From the NCBI RefSeq assembly GCF_013375535.1, contig NZ_JABXJG010000001.1:868001-932000 (forward strand): 64,000 nucleotides of DNA, given 5' to 3'. Of this stretch, positions 31,876 through 39,721 are shown in pieces. Numbering within the stretch: the stretch's first letter is position 1; every line of letters starts with the position of its first letter. Below the pieces are notes generated by a model. The model saw only the letters and a list, made by a program, of their open reading frames with translations, made no database searches and was not told the origin of the DNA. The DNA is from Sphingobium sp. 15-1. Lineage in GTDB: Bacteria; Pseudomonadota; Alphaproteobacteria; Sphingomonadales; Sphingomonadaceae. A program made the position numbers and the translations under genes.

Positions 31876-32340
31876 TTATCCCTGGTCGCCCGGCCGGTCA
31901 CCATGCAGTTTCGCCCATAATTGGGCGGTGCCGGCTTCCTGCGCCTTGTTCACATATTGCGCGGCGATCAGCCATCCCTTGATCGGACGCAGCGGCAGAA
32001 CCGTCGTCAGGATCAGCACCGGAACGCCAACCGCCAGATGCACCCACAGTCCCGGCCGCGCCAGTATCTCCAGCATGATGATGAAGACCACGCCGGGCAC
32101 GCAGGCGAACAGTTGTACGAACACGGCCGGTCCGTCCGCCGGATCGGCAAAATCATAGTTCAGCCCGCAAACCTCGCAATGATCGCGCACCGTGAGGAAC
32201 CCCCGGAAGATATGACCCTCGCCGCAGCGCGGGCAACGGCCGAACGGTCCCGTCTCGATTGGTGAACGCTTTTTCCAGCGCCCGCCATCTTCCGCCGCCG
32301 ATTGCATCGTTGAGATTCTGTCCTGGTCGTCCATCGTCAT
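31876..32340 (-). CDS. DUF983 family membrane protein
   Basis: About 154 residues. An N-terminal zinc-ribbon, CPRCGEGHIFRG ... CEVCGLNYDF with two CxxC pairs, precedes two membrane helices (around AVFVQLFACVPGVVFIIML and LAVGVPVLILTTVLPL). This architecture is the DUF983 family, widespread in alphaproteobacteria and of unknown function; some members lie near cytochrome oxidase genes, but none is present here. The start MTMDDQDR at 32340 follows a GGACAGGA stretch; a 16-codon in-frame extension looks non-native. Converges with secA, 49 bp apart. Confidence 0.88.
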   Translation of the reverse strand: MTMDDQDRISTMQSAAEDGGRWKKRSPIETGPFGRCPRCGEGHIFRGFLTVRDHCEVCGLNYDFADPADGPAVFVQLFACVPGVVFIIMLEILARPGLWVHLAVGVPVLILTTVLPLRPIKGWLIAAQYVNKAQEAGTAQLWAKLHGDRPGDQG

Positions 32341-32388
32341 GCCATCCTGTCCACAGCAGAGATGGCGGCATTTTGTGCGGATTTTCAA

Positions 32389-32573
32389 TTGGGCTTTTTG
32401 CCCCAGGGGGAGGGCCGGTCCTCCGCCATAAGGTTTACGTTACGGAAAGCTGACCCTCTACCTTTGGGTAGATTGCCAAAAAGCCCGCCCCTTGTTATGC
32501 GGAGCGGGATTTGGATGCCCGACAGCAGACAAGTCGCGCTCCCGGCTATCCCTTGCCCGGGGGCGCTTTTTTT
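32389..32573 (+). ncRNA. Possible small RNA ending in a strong plus-strand terminator
   Basis: No gene is visible on the plus strand between secA (ends 31826) and 32613, yet a textbook terminator points that way at 32536-32573. The sequence before it contains several short self-complementary blocks (CTACC/GGTAG near 32458, GCCCG/CGGGA near 32484-32511). The 5' end is unknown and no known RNA family is recognised. The start given is only the edge of the gap. Confidence 0.35.
32536..32573 (+). terminator. Rho-independent terminator on the plus strand
   Basis: GCGCTCCCGG (32536-32545) pairs with CCGGGGGCGC (32557-32566), one G-T pair, around an 11-base loop, followed by TTTTTTT. It lies between two minus-strand genes, so it does not serve either. 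Confidence 0.8.
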
Positions 32574-32612
32574 AAGTAATTCAGGACGCAGGCAAAAGTT
32601 CCCGTCAGCCGG

Positions 32613-32813
32613 TCACGGCTCTCTTTCCATTGCGTCGTGCAGAACCTGATCCGGACAGGATAGCGCCAACGCCCTGACCTTGTAGCGCAGGGCGAGTTCG
32701 CGATGGGCCGCGATTTCCTGCGATGATGCGCTTCGCCGCGCCGCGGCCTCGGCCTTCGCGGTTTCTTCTCTCGCCCGCCGGAACAGATAGCGGGCGTCGG
32801 TATCGCCAGACAT
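32613..32813 (-). CDS. Small hypothetical protein
   Basis: About 66 residues, charged and mostly helical, starting MSGDTDARYLFRRAREETA and rich in Ala, Arg and Glu, with a single-helix middle and one Cys (LSCPDQV). I do not recognise a family. The ATG at 32813 is preferred over a start 12 codons upstream because AGGTGACG lies just before it and the extension is rich in rare-looking residues. It is the last gene before the island boundary at 32904, so it is chromosomal flank. Confidence 0.6.
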   Translation of the reverse strand: MSGDTDARYLFRRAREETAKAEAAARRSASSQEIAAHRELALRYKVRALALSCPDQVLHDAMEREP

Positions 32814-32903
32814 CGTCACCTCCGATGATGGACGAGCCGATTCTAGCACCGGGAAAATCGCCCCGCTTTAACCGGGATCAATTTTCCGACTTCAGGGAAG
32901 GGA

Positions 32904-32917
32904 TGGCGGACAGGGTG
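32904..32917. repeat. Distal attachment-site repeat
   Basis: TGGCGGACAGGGTG, identical to the last 14 bases (reverse strand) of tRNA-Ser at 36564-36577. The identity stops on both sides. Confidence 0.75.
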
Positions 32918-32940
32918 TCCTTAAACACGACTCACCACAA

Positions 32941-32957
32941 GCCGTCATAGGCCGTCA
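32941..32957 (+). repeat. 17-bp motif, copy 1 (possible integrase arm site)
   Basis: GCCGTCATAGGCCGTCA; same orientation as copies at 32995-33011 and 36466-36482. Each is itself a GCCGTCA direct repeat at 10-bp spacing. Confidence 0.55.
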
Positions 32958-32994
32958 AAAGTCGAACTAACCAATTGAATATCCTTATATTTAT

Positions 32995-33011
32995 GCCGTC
33001 ACGGGCGGTCA
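32995..33011 (+). repeat. 17-bp motif, copy 2
   Basis: GCCGTCACGGGCGGTCA, one base different in its second half from copy 3; lies 11 bp before the left end of the IS21-family element. Confidence 0.55.
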
Positions 33012-33086
33012 GGGATAGTCAGTGTCAACCGGCGCGCAAAGTTGACCCCCTATCGGCGCCCAACATTGACCCCCTTTTTGTGAGTG

Positions 33087-33203
33087 CCGGCGGTTATCCC
33101 GGTAGTCCATAGGAGGGACCCGCGGACGCCGCCGCGCGCCGTCAGGAGCGCTGGCGGCGGCGTCCGCGGGAGGTGCCTGTGGACCCACCGGGGTAACCGC
33201 CGG
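33087..33203. repeat. Large interrupted stem-loop inside the IS21-family element
   Basis: CCGGCGGTTATCCCGG (33087-33102) pairs with CCGGGGTAACCGCCGG (33188-33203), and nested inside CGCGGACGCCGCC (33121-33133) pairs with GGCGGCGTCCGCG (33156-33168). It fills the gap between the left terminus and the istB stop. Confidence 0.8.
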
Positions 33204-33238
33204 GGATGGGGGTCCGGGGGAAGGGGTTTTTCCTCGTC

Positions 33239-33967
33239 TCAGCTTCGGTTTTTGAACCGCCAGCTATCGTTGCCGGTCTCGATAATGTCGCAGTGGTGGG
33301 TGACGCGGTCCAGCAGCGCCGTTGTCATTTTGGCATCCTGGAAGACGCTCGGCCATTCGCCGAAGGCGAGATTGGTGGTGATGATCACCGAGGTCTTTTC
33401 ATAGAGTTTGCTGATCAGATGGAACAGCATCTGCCCTCCTGAACGGGCGAACGGCAGATACCCGAGTTCGTCCAGCACCACGACGTCCAGGCGGGCCATC
33501 TGGGCGGCCAGGTTGCCAGCCTTGGCCTGCCGGGTTTCCTCCTCCAGACGATTGACCAGGTCGACAGTATTGAAGAACCGTCCTCTCGACCCGGCACGAA
33601 CCACGGCAGCGGCGATGGCAAGCGCGAGATGTGTCTTGCCGGTGCCGGTGCCACCAACCAGTACGATATTGCGCCTTTCCGGCAGGAATGAACCGGCATG
33701 GAGTGAACGCACCAGGCTTTCGTTGATCGGTGTATCGGCGAACACAAAGCCGTCGAGATCCTTGATGGCCGGCAGCCTGGCCGCAGTCATGCGGTATCGG
33801 ATCGAAGCGGCTTCTCGATGCGCGCCTTCAGCGCGGAGCAGGTCGCCGAGCATCTCCATGGCGGTCCGGTCACGACGGACGCCGTTGGTAACGGCATCGT
33901 CGAACGCGGCGATCATGCCCTTTAGGCCCAGCCCCTTCAGGGCTGCCAACATCTCATGCCGCTGCAT
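33239..33967 (-). CDS. istB: IS21-family helper ATPase IstB
   Basis: AAA+ ATPase related to DnaC that loads and regulates the IstA transposase. About 242 residues. Seen: Walker [16 protein letters not shown], Walker [15 protein letters not shown] and the sensor region [16 protein letters not shown]. The start is taken at [17 protein letters not shown] (33967); an ATG seven codons earlier at 33988 is possible. Either start overlaps the istA stop, so translation is coupled. It appears intact. Confidence 0.92.
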   Translation of the reverse strand: MQRHEMLAALKGLGLKGMIAAFDDAVTNGVRRDRTAMEMLGDLLRAEGAHREAASIRYRMTAARLPAIKDLDGFVFADTPINESLVRSLHAGSFLPERRNIVLVGGTGTGKTHLALAIAAAVVRAGSRGRFFNTVDLVNRLEEETRQAKAGNLAAQMARLDVVVLDELGYLPFARSGGQMLFHLISKLYEKTSVIITTNLAFGEWPSVFQDAKMTTALLDRVTHHCDIIETGNDSWRFKNRS

Positions 33968-35474
33968 CGAGGCCTCGCACCATGTCATAACGCGCGCAGT
34001 CGGCGATGGGCGGATGCTTGAGCTTCAGATCGACCAGGACGCTGATGGCCTGGGTGGGCTGGGGTTCGCGTCGGCGCGACAGGATGTTGAGGATCACTTC
34101 GTCATTGGCCGTACCCGCCATCATAGCTTCGCGGACGGCAGCTTCGACCGCCTCCAGCCCATCTTCGGGCACTGCTGCCAGCACCCGGACGAAGCGCCGA
34201 TCTGCGTCATCGCTTTTGCCCAGCTTGCGGCGCAGTTGGGCCAGGGCCGGCGGAAGATCCCAGTCCTGGAAGGGAGCGCCGTTGCGCAATGCTCCCGGCT
34301 TGCGGATCAGGACCGGCAGATAATGCCAAGGGTTGAACGCCGTCTGGTTGCGGCCGAACACGCGAGCATGCTCGGCAACCGCTTGGCCTGCACAACGGAT
34401 GACGATCCTGTCGGCATAGGCGCGCAGTTGCACCGCCTCCCGGGCCGCACTCGCCATGACCGAGTATCGGTTGCGATCGAAGCTCACCAGGCAGGTTGCG
34501 CTCGCCACATGTTCGCTCTCGAAGAAGCCGTCAAAGGGCGTGGCCAATGACTGCAGCGAGGATCGTTCCATCTCCAGCGCCTGCGCAATGGTCATGTCTT
34601 CCAGATCTGGATGGGCATAACGCTCGGCCCACCGTCGGCACTCGGCCTCCAGCCAGGCGTTCAGCTCTTCGAGGCTGGCAAAGCGCAACCGGGGCTTGAA
34701 CAGCCGCTCCCGGCTGGTCTGGACCTGGTTCTCGACCTGTCCCTTCTCCCAGCCTGCCGCCGGGCTGCAAGCCACAGGCTCGACGCCATAATGATCCGTC
34801 ATGATCAGGAAGCGCCGGTTGAACACCCGCTCCTTGCCGGTGAACACGCTCGTCACCGCGGTCTTCATGTTGTCGTAAATGCCGCGCGTCGGCACCCCGC
34901 CAAAAAAGGCAAAGCCCCGGGCATGCGCGTCAAAGAGCATCTCCTGGGTCTCGCGCGGATAGGCCCGCACATACGGCGCCCGCGACCAGCACAACCGCAT
35001 ATGAGCTACCTTCACCCGCATCGGCTTGCCGGCGATCTCCACGTCCTCGTGGCTCCAGTCGAACTGATAGGCCTCACCCGGCCGGAACATGAGCGGGATG
35101 AACACCTTGCTCATATCGCCGCCGTCGGTCCGGCGTTCGCGCTTCCAGCGTGCCGCATAGCGCCGAACCGCATCGTAGGAGCCGGTGAAACCCTCACGCT
35201 CCAGAAGATCGTGTATCCGTGTCAGCCGTAGCCGATCACGCCGGGGCCGTTCCTCGTTCTGCACCAACAACTCGTCCAGCCGTTCGCGAAATGGCCCGGT
35301 CTGCGGTCGAGGCTGCTCCTTGCGTTCGTAGCTGAAATCCGCCTCCGGCGCACGGATCGCCTTGCGCACCGTGTTGCGCGACAACCGTAAATCACGCGCG
35401 ATCTCTTTGATCGGCTTACCTTCCCTGTGCTCCCTGCGAATCTTGGCAATAGTCTCCACAATCAACATCCCCAT
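33954..35474 (-). CDS. istA: IS21-family transposase IstA
   Basis: DDE transposase, about 506 residues. Seen: the N-terminal helix-turn-helix [23 protein letters not shown], the first catalytic Asp in [10 protein letters not shown], the second in the [15 protein letters not shown] segment, the Glu in [17 protein letters not shown], and the C-terminal Mu-type beta-barrel. Full length and uninterrupted, so the element may still be active. In-frame starts at 35510 (GTG), 35474 and 35468 (ATG) are possible; the ATG pair preceded by GGCGAGG is favoured. Confidence 0.92.
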   Translation of the reverse strand: MGMLIVETIAKIRREHREGKPIKEIARDLRLSRNTVRKAIRAPEADFSYERKEQPRPQTGPFRERLDELLVQNEERPRRDRLRLTRIHDLLEREGFTGSYDAVRRYAARWKRERRTDGGDMSKVFIPLMFRPGEAYQFDWSHEDVEIAGKPMRVKVAHMRLCWSRAPYVRAYPRETQEMLFDAHARGFAFFGGVPTRGIYDNMKTAVTSVFTGKERVFNRRFLIMTDHYGVEPVACSPAAGWEKGQVENQVQTSRERLFKPRLRFASLEELNAWLEAECRRWAERYAHPDLEDMTIAQALEMERSSLQSLATPFDGFFESEHVASATCLVSFDRNRYSVMASAAREAVQLRAYADRIVIRCAGQAVAEHARVFGRNQTAFNPWHYLPVLIRKPGALRNGAPFQDWDLPPALAQLRRKLGKSDDADRRFVRVLAAVPEDGLEAVEAAVREAMMAGTANDEVILNILSRRREPQPTQAISVLVDLKLKHPPIADCARYDMVRGLDAAA

Positions 35475-35585
35475 CCTCGCCGCCTGGAAGTCCAAGCCGC
35501 GACGCCTCACACTCTGGAATGATGGGGGTCAATTTTAGACGCCGATCACCCCGCTAAGGGGGTCAATTTTGCACGCCGCTCCACA

Positions 35586-35669
35586 GCAAAGCTGACGGAA
35601 ATTTCCGATGTTGCTGATTTGAAAGCGAAGCTGGCCGAATTGGAGCAGGCCGTAAATGCCAAGCGATAG
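35586..35669 (+). pseudogene. C-terminal stump of a gene cut by the IS21-family element
   Basis: The frame that starts at the first base after the IS encodes about 27 residues (AKLTEISDVADLKAKLAEL and a short end) and then stops at 35667-35669. It reads as the end of a helical, coiled-coil-like protein and its stop overlaps the start of the next gene, as coupled genes do. The upstream part is absent on the other side of the IS, so insertion was probably accompanied by a deletion. Confidence 0.55.
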
Positions 35670-35973
35670 CCTTCGTCGCCGGGTTGCAGCTTTATCGGAA
35701 ATCGTTCGCCCACGCGCCAGCCTAGCCGCGAAAGTCGCGGCGTTGGACGATCATGAGCGGGCCGAATACGATCAATGGCGGCAAGAAATGGATCGTTGGC
35801 ATGAACGCTTTCCGACGCAGGAAGGGGCGTATCAAGCGGCAATGAACGGCGATTGGATGCCACGCTTACCGTTGCATGTCGCTGATAATCTGTTCGGTCG
35901 CACGACACATATTCCCGAAACGGCAACCGTGGACGAAGCCCGCCAACTATATGACAATGTGAGGATCGCATAA
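35656..35973 (+). CDS. Hypothetical island protein 1
   Basis: 105 residues, not recognised. The N-terminal half is charged and probably helical (RRRVAALSEIVRPRASLAAK, then a Trp/Glu-rich DQWRQEMDRWHERF); the C-terminal half is mixed. No membrane helix or Cys cluster. GGAG lies about ten bases upstream of the ATG. The start overlaps the upstream stump and the stop shares bases with the next ATG (TAATG), so all three were probably one operon. Small genes of this kind are usual phage or plasmid cargo, but nothing identifies it. Confidence 0.6.
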   Translation: MPSDSLRRRVAALSEIVRPRASLAAKVAALDDHERAEYDQWRQEMDRWHERFPTQEGAYQAAMNGDWMPRLPLHVADNLFGRTTHIPETATVDEARQLYDNVRIA

Positions 35974-36425
35974 TGCAGCTTGTTCATGTTCTATCTGCAT
36001 CTATCGTTTTACAACTAAATGATCAGTTGAACATCGATCGGATTTGGCGCGTTCCCCACCATCATCGTCCTGACCCATGCGTCATCCGCGTTTTTGATCT
36101 TTACAGCACGCCCAACGGTAAGCCCTGTTTTATGGATGGCGGCTTTCAAACGGACGGTCTTGGCTGCATGAGGCTCGCATATTGGGTTGGACAGGAACGA
36201 CCTTCGGCATCTGATCAGGCTGCGCGAAACCGATTTCGCGCACTCTTTGCCGACAACCCGGATGAAGCATTAAAGGCGACGTTGCGGATTTATTTGGGAA
36301 CCGATGTTCTAGCGCCGGGGGAGTGTGGCTATTTCTCCGCCCAACAATGGTTTCATCATCCTACGGAAATGCAGGCCATAGCTATGATCGGGCAGATTGC
36401 TCGCAACACTCCGCCAGCACCCTAA
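35973..36425 (+). CDS. Hypothetical island protein 2
   Basis: 150 residues, not recognised. Soluble, with HHHRPDP near residues 28-34 and WFHHPTEMQAIAMIG near the C-terminus; the many His and two well-spaced Cys might bind metal, which is speculation. Translationally coupled to the preceding gene by TAATG. It is the last gene before the tRNA-Ser end of the island. Codon use is less GC-biased than in the chromosomal flanks, in keeping with acquired DNA. Confidence 0.6.
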   Translation: MQLVHVLSASIVLQLNDQLNIDRIWRVPHHHRPDPCVIRVFDLYSTPNGKPCFMDGGFQTDGLGCMRLAYWVGQERPSASDQAARNRFRALFADNPDEALKATLRIYLGTDVLAPGECGYFSAQQWFHHPTEMQAIAMIGQIARNTPPAP

Positions 36426-36465
36426 ATAGATGACCATCCTGTTTGACGATCACGAATCGCCACTA

Positions 36466-36482
36466 GCCGTCACGGGCCGTCA
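36466..36482 (+). repeat. 17-bp motif, copy 3 (possible integrase arm site)
   Basis: GCCGTCACGGGCCGTCA, direct copy of the two motifs near the other island border; 82 bp from the tRNA-side attachment repeat. Confidence 0.55.
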
Positions 36483-36563
36483 GCTTTTTGGTGAGTGATT
36501 TGGTTAGTGGTTAGTCGGAAAATTCTCAAAAACCGGCTGTTTATTGGGCTTTTTGGGATTGAC

Positions 36564-36653
36564 TGGCGGACAGGGTGGGATTCGAACCCACGGTGAGCGT
36601 AAACCCACGGCGGTTTTCAAGACCGCTGCCTTAAACCACTCGGCCACCTGTCC
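36564..36653 (-). tRNA. tRNA-Ser (anticodon TGA)
   Basis: On the minus strand GGACAGG pairs with CCTGTCC, the anticodon loop CTTGAAA contains TGA, and a long variable arm (GTGGGTTTACGCTCAC) and GGTTCGAATCC T-arm follow; CCA is encoded at 36566-36564. The last 14 bases are duplicated at 32904-32917, so the gene was the integration site of the island and was left intact. Confidence 0.96.
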
Positions 36654-36801
36654 GTCGCCACGCTTCCTAGCGAACCCGGCGGCCATGCCAAGCGCAAAAT
36701 CACCGTAGGGCGCTTTCGCCGCCAGAATGGCGCCGCGCACGAATAAGGGGATTCACGCCACGGCATCCCTGTGCAACAAAAGGGGATAAGGAGATTCTTC
36801 A

Positions 36802-37839
36802 ATGCGTTCGTCGATCCTGTCGCTGTTGCTGGGACTTGCCGCCGTCATGGCGGGCGGCCTGACGGCGGACAGCGTCAGGGCGCAGGAGGATGTCGCATTC
36901 CGGGCCTATCTCGAATCCCTTCGTCCCAAGGCGCGCGCGCTGGGTATCCGGGATGCGACCCTGGACAGCGTATTCCCCGGCCTGACGCCCAATCCGCGCG
37001 TCGTTCAGCTCGATCAGAACCAGCCCGGCGGCGGCACCTATGCGCCGATCCCCAATTTCGAACCCTATCGCCGGCAGCATGTCGATGCGGCGCGCATCGG
37101 CCGGGGCCGCACCGCCTATCTCGCCAACCGCGCCCGGCTCGCCCGGATCGAGGCGGAAACCGGCGTGCCGGAGGAGATGATGGTCGCGATCTACGGCCAT
37201 GAAACCAATTATGGCTCCTACACCGGCGATTTCGACCTGATCCGGTCGCTCGCGACCCTCTCTTATGAAGGCCGCCGCCGCACTTTGTTCGAGCCGGAAC
37301 TGCTCGCAACGCTCAAGATGCTGGACAATGGCGTCCCGCGCAGCCGACTGGTGGGCAGTTGGGCGGGCGCGACCGGCTATCCGCAATTCCTGCCCAGCGT
37401 CTATCTGCGGCTGGGCAAGGATGGCGATGGCGACGGCCGGGTCGACATCTGGAACAGCGAGGCCGACGCGCTCGCCTCCATCGCCAATTATTTCGTCCAT
37501 GCCGGATGGCGGCGGGGTCAGCCCTGGGGCGTCGCCGTGTCCGTGCCCGCCGGTCTCGATCGCGCAAGCATCACGGCGCGCACCAATCCGGCCCGCTGCG
37601 AGCGCGTGTTCAACCGGCATAGCCGCTGGCTCAGCATGGCCGAATGGCGGCGTCTGGGGATTGTCCCGTCCGGCGGAAGCTGGCCCGCCGACAGGGTGCT
37701 GGCAACGCTGCTGGAACCCGATGGCCCTGGCAAGACGGCTTATTTGCTGACCAGCAATTACCGGGCGATCCTGGATTATAATTGCTCGAACTTCTACGCC
37801 CTGTCGGTTGGCCTGCTGGCCGATGCGGTGAAGCAATAG
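36802..37839 (+). CDS. Lytic murein transglycosylase, MltB family
   Basis: Cleaves peptidoglycan glycan strands to 1,6-anhydro-MurNAc products in the periplasm. 345 residues. A signal peptide covers about residues 1-28 (ILSLLLGLAAVMAGGL, cleaved near VRAQ|ED); there is no lipobox Cys, so it is soluble rather than a lipoprotein. Catalytic Glu is E134 in YGHETNYG, and GATGYPQFLPSVYLRL and DGRVDIWNSEADALASIANYF match the MltB (GH103) family. AAGGAG lies upstream of the ATG. Its products could feed the amgK-murU recycling route elsewhere in the window. Confidence 0.93.
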   Translation: MRSSILSLLLGLAAVMAGGLTADSVRAQEDVAFRAYLESLRPKARALGIRDATLDSVFPGLTPNPRVVQLDQNQPGGGTYAPIPNFEPYRRQHVDAARIGRGRTAYLANRARLARIEAETGVPEEMMVAIYGHETNYGSYTGDFDLIRSLATLSYEGRRRTLFEPELLATLKMLDNGVPRSRLVGSWAGATGYPQFLPSVYLRLGKDGDGDGRVDIWNSEADALASIANYFVHAGWRRGQPWGVAVSVPAGLDRASITARTNPARCERVFNRHSRWLSMAEWRRLGIVPSGGSWPADRVLATLLEPDGPGKTAYLLTSNYRAILDYNCSNFYALSVGLLADAVKQ

Positions 37840-37919
37840 AGCGCTTTGAGATCGCTCCTCTCATGGCTAATGACAACTCAAGGCCCTTGAAGAATCCACC
37901 AGTCCGAAGGCAGTCCCGC

Positions 37920-39083
37920 ATGAAGAAGTCCATCGCCGCCCTCCTTTTCGTCGGGTTGCTGTCCCAGCCGCTGACCGCTGCCGCGCCGCCCTATACCAGC
38001 GAGGCGCCGATCGCTTATCTCAAGGACCTGTCGTCGGGCGCGGTCCTCTATGACCAGGGCGGCGAAACGCGGATGCCGCCCGCCTCCATGGCGAAGATGA
38101 TGACGGTCCACGTCGCCTTCCGCCTGATCCAGAAGGGCGATCTGAAACTCGACCAGAAATTCACTGTCCGCCCGGAAACCTGGCAGCAATGGCATGGCCC
38201 GCAGGCCGGTTCGACCATGTTCCTGTCCCCCGGCGAGCAGGTGTCGGTGGAAAATCTGCTGCACGGCATCGTCACCCTTTCGGGAAATGACGCCTGCGTC
38301 GTGCTGGCGGAGGGCATTGCCGGGACCGAGCAGGCCTTCGTCGCGCTGATGAATCAGGAGGGTAAGCGGCTTGGCCTGAAGAACAGCAATTTCGGCACCA
38401 GCAACGGCTGGCCGGACGAAGGCGTGACCTATGTGACAGCCGCCGACCTCGCGAGCCTGGCTGAAGCGACGATCGAGGAGACGCCCAGCCTCTACAAGAA
38501 ATTCTACGCCACCCGCGCCTTCACCTGGGGCAAGACGATGGGCGGCGCGGACATTGAGCAGGGCAATCGCAATCCTATTCTCGGCAAGGTGGCGGGCGCT
38601 GACGGGCTCAAGACCGGCCATACCGAGGAAGCGGGCTATGGCTTCACCGGATCGGCCGAACAGGAGGGCCGTCGTCTGGTGATGGTCGTCGCGGGCCTGA
38701 CCAGCGCCAATCAGCGTATTGCCGAATCCGTGCGCTTCATGGACTGGGGCTTCCGGGCATGGAAGGCGCAGCCCTTGTTCAAGAAAGGACAGACGGTCGA
38801 AACCGCCGAAGTCCAGCTTGGCAGCGCCACCAAGGTCGCGCTGGTCGCGCCGCAGGACATGGCCGTGACCCTGCCCCGCGCGGCATCGTCCAACATCTCG
38901 GTCAAGGTCGCCTATACCGGCCCGATCAAGGCGCCCATCGCCAAAGGGCAGAAGATCGCCCAGTTGATCATCTCCACGCCCGATACCCCGCCGCAGATCC
39001 TGCCGCTGGTCGCGGGCGAAGATGTGTCTGAAGCGGGCATATTCGGCCGTCTGTGGAACGGGTTGAAGTCGTTCTTCGGGTGA
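37920..39083 (+). CDS. dacA: D-alanyl-D-alanine carboxypeptidase (DacA/PBP5 type)
   Basis: Removes the terminal D-Ala from peptidoglycan pentapeptides; periplasmic, usually anchored by a C-terminal amphipathic helix. 387 residues with a signal peptide (about 1-21). Seen: S56-MAK motif 1, S121-G-N123 motif 2, K231-TG motif 3, and a PBP5-type beta-domain ending IFGRLWNGLKSFFG, the amphipathic anchor. The start at 37920 (MKKSIAALLF) is chosen for its signal peptide. Its stop overlaps the tmk GTG start, opening a long plus-strand operon. Confidence 0.95.
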   Translation: MKKSIAALLFVGLLSQPLTAAAPPYTSEAPIAYLKDLSSGAVLYDQGGETRMPPASMAKMMTVHVAFRLIQKGDLKLDQKFTVRPETWQQWHGPQAGSTMFLSPGEQVSVENLLHGIVTLSGNDACVVLAEGIAGTEQAFVALMNQEGKRLGLKNSNFGTSNGWPDEGVTYVTAADLASLAEATIEETPSLYKKFYATRAFTWGKTMGGADIEQGNRNPILGKVAGADGLKTGHTEEAGYGFTGSAEQEGRRLVMVVAGLTSANQRIAESVRFMDWGFRAWKAQPLFKKGQTVETAEVQLGSATKVALVAPQDMAVTLPRAASSNISVKVAYTGPIKAPIAKGQKIAQLIISTPDTPPQILPLVAGEDVSEAGIFGRLWNGLKSFFG

Positions 39084-39721
39084 CGGCCACGGGAACGACA
39101 AGGGGCCGCTTCATTTCTCTGGAAGGCGGTGAGGGCGCCGGCAAGTCGACCCAGCTCAAGGCGCTGGCCGCAGCATTGCGGGCGCGTGGGCTGGAGGTTG
39201 TCGAAACCCGCGAACCCGGCGGCAGCGAAGGGGCGGAGGCCATTCGCGCGCTGCTGCTGACCGGCGGTGCGGATCGCTGGAGTCCTCGCGCCGAGGCGCT
39301 GTTGTTCGCCGCCGCCCGGGCCGATCATGTCGAAAAGACGATTCGTCCCGCGCTGGATCGCGGCGCATGGGTGTTGTCGGATCGTTTCCTGGACAGCAGC
39401 CGGGCCTATCAGGGCATGGGCGAGCTGACCGACGCCGACATATTGGCGCTCCACCGGATCGGCAGCGCGGGCTTTTTGCCGGATCGCACCCTCTTCCTCA
39501 CCTTGCCCGAAGCGGAGGCGACGGCACGCGCGCGCTCCCGCGACGGCGATGTCTCCGACCGGATCGGCGGGCGCGATCGGGCTTTCCATCAGGCCGTTGC
39601 GAATGCCTTCACGCGGTTTGCCGAGCAGGAACCGGCGCGCTTCCTTGCGGTCGATGCGTCGGGCGACAGCGCAGCAGTGACGGAGCGGCTACTGCATGCG
39701 CTGCGGGATTTGCTGCCATGA
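39080..39721 (+). CDS. tmk: Thymidylate kinase
   Basis: Phosphorylates dTMP to dTDP. About 213 residues. Seen: P-loop EGGEGAGKST at 15-24, the DR(Y/F)-type LSDRFLDSSRAYQG, and the LID region ARARSRDGDVSDRIGG. The start is probably a GTG at 39080 whose last bases overlap the dacA stop; ATG is not available close by. The stop overlaps the next gene's start (ATGA), so tmk and holB are coupled, the common tmk-holB pairing. Confidence 0.95.
   Translation: MTATGTTRGRFISLEGGEGAGKSTQLKALAAALRARGLEVVETREPGGSEGAEAIRALLLTGGADRWSPRAEALLFAAARADHVEKTIRPALDRGAWVLSDRFLDSSRAYQGMGELTDADILALHRIGSAGFLPDRTLFLTLPEAEATARARSRDGDVSDRIGGRDRAFHQAVANAFTRFAEQEPARFLAVDASGDSAAVTERLLHALRDLLP

Larger units (their letters stand above)
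33023..35585 (-). mobile_element. IS21-family insertion sequence
   Basis: About 2.56 kb with istA and istB in the usual order. The ends TGTCAACCGGCGCGCAAAG (33023) and, inverted, TGTGGAGCGGCGTGCAAAA (from 35585) match at most positions. Each end carries two copies of an (A)AATTGACCCCC-like block (33041 and 33065 on the left; 35525 and 35559 on the right, inverted), the multiple terminal repeats typical of IS21. Ends are TG...CA. No target duplication is visible. Confidence 0.88.
32904..36577. mobile_element. Degenerate integrative element at the 3' end of tRNA-Ser(TGA)
   Basis: The 14 bases TGGCGGACAGGGTG occur at 32904-32917 and again at 36564-36577, where they are the 3' end of tRNA-Ser. 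This is what site-specific integration into a tRNA gene leaves. Between the copies lie an IS21-family element, a truncated gene and two unknown genes; base composition is visibly more A/T-rich than the flanks outside the IS. Three copies of a 17-bp motif sit just inside the borders. No integrase is present, so the element is probably immobile. Phage versus plasmid origin cannot be decided. Confidence 0.75.

Noticed and set aside
32941..33011. CRISPR-like reading of the GCCGTCA repeats
   Set aside because: Only three degenerate copies, two of them 54 bp apart and the third 3.5 kb away; the placement fits integration arm sites better.
33015..35595. Target-site duplication of the IS21-family element
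   Set aside because: The 4-8 bases on either side (AGTCAG versus GCAAAG) do not match.
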